Of a stretch of 8,979 bases of DNA, positions 5,837 through 8,979 are shown in pieces. How positions within the stretch are numbered: position 1 is the first letter of the stretch; each line of letters starts with the position of its first letter. This stretch comes from JAHEEL01 sp039715165 (GTDB lineage: Bacteria; Actinomycetota; Acidimicrobiia; Spongiisociales; UBA5794), in the NCBI GenBank assembly GCA_039715165.1, contig JBDLHX010000094.1:1-8979 (forward strand), written 5' to 3'. The notes beneath the pieces are model-generated. The model had not been told where the DNA came from, ran no database searches, and saw nothing but the letters and a program-made list of their open reading frames with translations. The position numbers were made by a program, and so were the translations under genes.

Positions 5837-7100
5837 CACCCTGATAAACGAGGCAATTGGGAAGACCGCTCGTAGCGGTACCCCAGACTTGGACGAGCTC
5901 GAGACAATGGAGCCGGGCCCGTTCCTCGCCATCGTGTTATCCGGCATCGACCTCGACGGCCTCACCGGAGAAGAACGCATCACCGTCATGCAAGCCCGCC
6001 AACGCATGGCATCGCATTACACCGCCCAGACCTACGAAGCAATGGCGAGTGTTGTAGACGCCTACGAACACGAATTTGACGCCACCTATCTCGAAGCCGC
6101 CGACGCCACCGCCTACGAACTCCGCCCCGCCCTCCGACTCACGAGACGTGCCGCCGACGTCGAACTCTCACTGGCGTTAGACCTGCGCGACCGCATCCCG
6201 AAGGTTCTCGCAGCATTGTCGGCGGGGTTGATCGATCAGCGTCGGGCCCGCACGATCGTGTGGCAGACCACCCACCTCAACGACGAAGAAGCCCGCCAAG
6301 TCGTCGACCAGATCATCGACCAGGCATCCGAGCTCACCACCGGCCAGTTGATGGCCCGAATCCGTCGACTCTGCATGGACGTCGATCCCGACCAAGCGGC
6401 ACGCCGCTACGAACAGGCCGTTGCGGACCGGAGAGTCATCATGGACCCCTCCCCGTTCGGCACCGCAGACCTCAAGGGTTGCGACCTCCCACCCGACAAG
6501 GCCGCAGCAGCCACACGACGCATCAACGCAATCGCCAAGAGCCTCCGTCGCGACGGCGAGACCCGCACCATGGACCAACTCCGCGCCGATGTCTACCTCG
6601 ACCTCCTCTGCGGCAACAAGACCGGAGGCAAAGGCGGCACTATCGACCTGCGCGTCGACCTCGACACCCTCACCGAGTTGAACGACCATCCAGGTGACCT
6701 CGCCGGCTACGGACCCGTCATCGCCGACATCGCCCGCAAGGTCACTACAGACAACGAACACGCCGCGTGGCGCTACACCATCACCCACCAAGGCGAAGCC
6801 ATCACCACAGGCACCACCCACAGACGCCCCACCACCGCACAGAAACGACTCGTCGAGACCACCCACCCCACCTGCATCTTCCCCGGATGTCGGATGCCCA
6901 CTATCGAATGCGACATCGACCACACCACCGCATGGACCGACGGCGGACCCACCACAACCGACAACCTCGCACCCCTCTGCCGACACGACCACACCGGCCG
7001 ACACCGACACGGCTGGACCTACAAGACCCTCCCCAACAGCGACGTGGAGTGGACCAGCCCCCTCGGAACGACATACACCACCCGAAGCCGATCCCCCTGA
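5829..7100 (+). CDS. DUF222 / HNH endonuclease domain protein (13E12 repeat family)
   Basis: This 423-residue protein has the two-part layout of the actinobacterial 13E12 family. A helical DUF222 region (about 30-300) includes the typical segment around IVLSGIDLDGLTGEERITVMQARQ. A C-terminal HNH nuclease domain follows: C349/C354, then CDIDHTTAW with H365, GGPTTTDNLAPLC with N379 and C384, and HDHTGRHRHGW with H388. The H-N-H triad and zinc cysteines are intact, so a metal-dependent nuclease fold is expected. The biological role of the family is poorly defined; related M. tuberculosis genes lie within REP13E12 elements and some are reported to be SOS controlled. The frame stays open upstream to 5715, but ATG 5829 is chosen because homology begins there and the SOS box and -10 element sit on it. 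It converges on the mocA-like gene with a 12-base gap and no visible terminator. Confidence 0.88.
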   Translation: MFDTLINEAIGKTARSGTPDLDELETMEPGPFLAIVLSGIDLDGLTGEERITVMQARQRMASHYTAQTYEAMASVVDAYEHEFDATYLEAADATAYELRPALRLTRRAADVELSLALDLRDRIPKVLAALSAGLIDQRRARTIVWQTTHLNDEEARQVVDQIIDQASELTTGQLMARIRRLCMDVDPDQAARRYEQAVADRRVIMDPSPFGTADLKGCDLPPDKAAAATRRINAIAKSLRRDGETRTMDQLRADVYLDLLCGNKTGGKGGTIDLRVDLDTLTELNDHPGDLAGYGPVIADIARKVTTDNEHAAWRYTITHQGEAITTGTTHRRPTTAQKRLVETTHPTCIFPGCRMPTIECDIDHTTAWTDGGPTTTDNLAPLCRHDHTGRHRHGWTYKTLPNSDVEWTSPLGTTYTTRSRSP

Positions 7101-7112
7101 GACTCCCGGTTC

Positions 7113-7700
7113 CTACTCTCCCCCAACCAGATCCCCGTAATCCTCCCGAGTGTTCACATCGACGGGCGCATCGAACGACAGCGGAACCTGAACGACGCGC
7201 TCATCTCCGGGATCGACGAGGGCCCGCCACAGAACCTTGTCCCCCAGCACCTCCCGGGCGTGCTCGACGGCGGCGCGCGAGAGCAGGAAGGGATGGGCGA
7301 TGCGGTCTCGGTATCGGGCGACCGCAGCCCACAGCTGCCCACTCCGCCAGCGTTCGACGAACGCGTCGATCGCCTCGGTGCGCACTGCCGGCAGGTCCCC
7401 CGCAACGAGCACGAACACATCGCTCTCAGGGACAGCATCGACACCCGTGAGGAAGGATGACATGTTCCCGCGCCGGTAGTCCGGGTTCCGGACAACGGTG
7501 GCGCGCTCGGTTGTGATCGACTCCTCGATGCGACCGGCGTTGCAGCCGGTGACGACGACGACCTGGTCGACGCTGCTCGCTTCGACCGCGGCGAGGGTCG
7601 CGTTCAGCACCGTTGTGTCACCGAAGGGCAGGAGCAGCTTTGGCTCCCCCATGCGCTCCGACGCACCCGCGGCGAGCACGATTCCGGTGATCGATGACAC
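7113..7700 (-). CDS. MocA/PucB-like molybdopterin nucleotidyltransferase
   Basis: This 195-residue protein is of the MobA-like NTP transferase fold. It shows the N-terminal signature LAAGASERMG (9-18) with K21 in EPKLLLPFG, the NPDYRRGNMSSF segment (72-83), the metal-binding GDLP with D102, HPFLLSR (136 on), and PVDVNTREDY with D181 near the end. MocA-type enzymes transfer CMP to molybdopterin to make the cytosine dinucleotide cofactor of xanthine dehydrogenase-family hydroxylases. Its position three bases after such a subunit strongly supports that job; in Bacillus the equivalent puc gene is pucB. The start is a GTG at 7700-7698, in the same frame as the upstream TGA, with GGGA about eight bases before it inside the upstream coding end. 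That suggests translational coupling. A GTP-specific MobA is less likely given the partner. Confidence 0.85.
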   Translation of the reverse strand: MSSITGIVLAAGASERMGEPKLLLPFGDTTVLNATLAAVEASSVDQVVVVTGCNAGRIEESITTERATVVRNPDYRRGNMSSFLTGVDAVPESDVFVLVAGDLPAVRTEAIDAFVERWRSGQLWAAVARYRDRIAHPFLLSRAAVEHAREVLGDKVLWRALVDPGDERVVQVPLSFDAPVDVNTREDYGDLVGGE

Positions 7701-7703
7701 TGT

Positions 7704-8979
7704 TCAGATCCCGACGATGTCCTCGGGGAGCACCGGCACCCGATTGAGGTTCTTCCCGGTCGCGGCACGGATTGCCGCGACGATGGCCGGGGTCGAGCTG
7801 ATCGTCGGCGATTCGCCGATCCCCTTCGCCCCGAACGGACCCCAGTGGTCCGGCTCTTCGATGATCCGGCTCTCGACGAGCGGAGCGTCGACGAAGGTCG
7901 GAATGAGGTAGTCGGTGAACGTGGGGTTCCTGATGATCCCTCCGTCGATCACGAGCTGCTCCATCACCGCGAGCCCGACGCCTTGCATGATGCCGCCCTC
8001 GAGCTGACCGGTGATCGCTTGAGGGTTCAGCGCCTTCCCGACGTCCTGAGCGGTATCGACCCGCACGACCCGCACGAGGCCGAGCTCCGGGTCGACATCA
8101 ACGACAGCGCGATGTGCCGCGACGGCAAACCCGGCGTGGACGTCGCCCTGGCCGTTCTCATCCGGTTGGAAGGTCTCGGGATGCCGGAACGTCACATGGT
8201 GCTCGACGGGGCCCGCAGCGCAGACATCATCGATCGTTGCGACCCGCTCCCCCGCCCGGTACACGCCGTCGCCGCGAAGCTCGTCACCATCATGGGCCGC
8301 GAGGATCCTCTCGCGCAGTCCGACGGCGGCGGCGTGGACGGCGCCACCGGTCATCTGCGTCTGGCGGGATGCCGACGTCGAGCCGGCCGACCCGATCTGC
8401 GATGTATCGTCCCAAACAACGGCGACCTGCTCGGTCCCGAGCACCGTTCGTGTGATCTGCTGGCAGACGGTGACGAGTCCCTGGCCGACCTCCATCGCGG
8501 CCGTGTGAACCTCGACGCCGGCCGGAGTCATCACGACTCTCGCCTCGGAGTAGTCGTCGAAGGCTTCAGAGAAGGCAAGGTTCTTCACGCCTACGGCGTA
8601 GCCGACACCGCGAACGATGGAAGCCACCGGAGTTGTGAGGCCGGTCCCGCCCGGCAGCATGCGGGGGTCTTCGGTGTCGAGCGGCTCGGGCATCGGAATC
8701 GATTCGAGCGCATCGATGACCTCGAGCGTCGGCAGCGATCCTTCGATGATCTGGCCGGACGTGGCGAGCGGATCGCCGGGGCCGAGAGCGTTCTTGCGTC
8801 GGAGATCGAGCCGATCCATCCCGAGCGCATCTGCGAGCCGGTCCATCTGGCTCTCCGAAGCGAAACACGTCTGAACGACGCCGAAGCCACGCATGGCGCC
8901 GGCCGGCGGGTTGTTCGTCTTCACAACGGCGGCATCGACGACGACGTTGTCACACCGGTATGCGCCGACGGCGAAGTAG
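7704..8979 (-). CDS. Xanthine dehydrogenase-family molybdopterin-binding subunit, 5' truncated
   Basis: The frame is open from 8978 to the TGA at 7704, giving the C-terminal 424 residues; the start lies right of the window. The GTG at 8924 is internal, because the codons before it (ending GAYRCDNVVVDAAV) are typical of the family. Numbered from the window edge, landmarks are NPPAGAMRGFG with R30, MEVGQG with Q166, the GSAGSTSASRQ...MTGGAV region (196-214), and FGAKGIGES with E389, the expected catalytic base. The family inserts water-derived oxygen into purines, aldehydes, nicotinate or CO at a Mo centre, together with FAD and 2Fe-2S subunits that should lie beyond the right edge or be fused. 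PucD-like xanthine dehydrogenase is the favoured reading. CoxL-type CO dehydrogenase is less likely, since I see no evidence for its active-site cysteine loop in this half. The purine substrate remains inferred. Confidence 0.88.
   Translation of the reverse strand, partial: YFAVGAYRCDNVVVDAAVVKTNNPPAGAMRGFGVVQTCFASESQMDRLADALGMDRLDLRRKNALGPGDPLATSGQIIEGSLPTLEVIDALESIPMPEPLDTEDPRMLPGGTGLTTPVASIVRGVGYAVGVKNLAFSEAFDDYSEARVVMTPAGVEVHTAAMEVGQGLVTVCQQITRTVLGTEQVAVVWDDTSQIGSAGSTSASRQTQMTGGAVHAAAVGLRERILAAHDGDELRGDGVYRAGERVATIDDVCAAGPVEHHVTFRHPETFQPDENGQGDVHAGFAVAAHRAVVDVDPELGLVRVVRVDTAQDVGKALNPQAITGQLEGGIMQGVGLAVMEQLVIDGGIIRNPTFTDYLIPTFVDAPLVESRIIEEPDHWGPFGAKGIGESPTISSTPAIVAAIRAATGKNLNRVPVLPEDIVGI

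Noticed and set aside
6177..7010. Long open frame of 277 codons on the minus strand
   Set aside because: It is antisense to the DUF222/HNH gene, with low-complexity Gly/Val/Asp-rich composition typical of an antisense shadow.
5821..7100. A mobile element around the DUF222/HNH gene
   Set aside because: No transposase, integrase, terminal repeats or target duplications are visible. The family name alone does not show mobility.
8922..8924. GTG as start of the molybdenum hydroxylase subunit
   Set aside because: Family-typical residues continue in frame upstream to the window edge, so the gene is truncated by the window rather than starting here.

Overview
This GC-rich window looks like actinobacterial chromosome. 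The best lineage evidence is a DUF222/HNH gene of the 13E12 repeat family whose start codon lies inside a perfect actinobacterial-type LexA (SOS) box. GTG starts and a likely leaderless transcript fit this. Nothing visible allows a genus call. There are six protein genes, all apparently intact except the first and last, which run off the window edges.

Left block, + strand (1-1850): the C-terminal part of a D-2-hydroxyacid dehydrogenase resembling plant HPR1 hydroxypyruvate/glyoxylate reductase is followed after 16 bases by a class I/II PLP aminotransferase. The second gene's ribosome binding site overlaps the first gene's stop. They read as one operon for 2-oxoacid/amino acid interconversion, plausibly serine-hydroxypyruvate-glycerate or glyoxylate-glycine.

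Centre-left, - strand (1930-4242): a long transketolase-like protein with changed residues in its diphosphate-binding motif. It converges on the aminotransferase. A strong, probably bidirectional hairpin terminator flanked by short tandem repeats separates them. Transketolases can use hydroxypyruvate as ketol donor, so a metabolic link to the left operon is possible but only inferred.

Centre, + strand (4243-7100): a divergent intergenic region with a candidate sigma70-type promoter leads to a secreted serine esterase of the PHB-depolymerase/LpqC-like group. A perfect 15-bp hairpin follows. Then comes the DUF222/HNH endonuclease-like gene with its SOS box.

Right block, - strand (7113-8979): the C-terminal half of a xanthine dehydrogenase-family molybdopterin subunit is followed after three bases by a MocA/PucB-like molybdopterin nucleotidyltransferase. 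This pairs a molybdenum hydroxylase with a cofactor-finishing enzyme, as in bacterial purine-degradation (puc-type) loci. Purine breakdown can end in glyoxylate, a substrate of the enzyme class at the left end, but the window does not prove that link.

I saw no tRNA, rRNA, CRISPR array, insertion sequence or integrase. I found no convincing undescribed multi-gene system. The most interesting local signals are the SOS box overlapping the start codon, the altered transketolase motif and the repeat-flanked convergent terminator.
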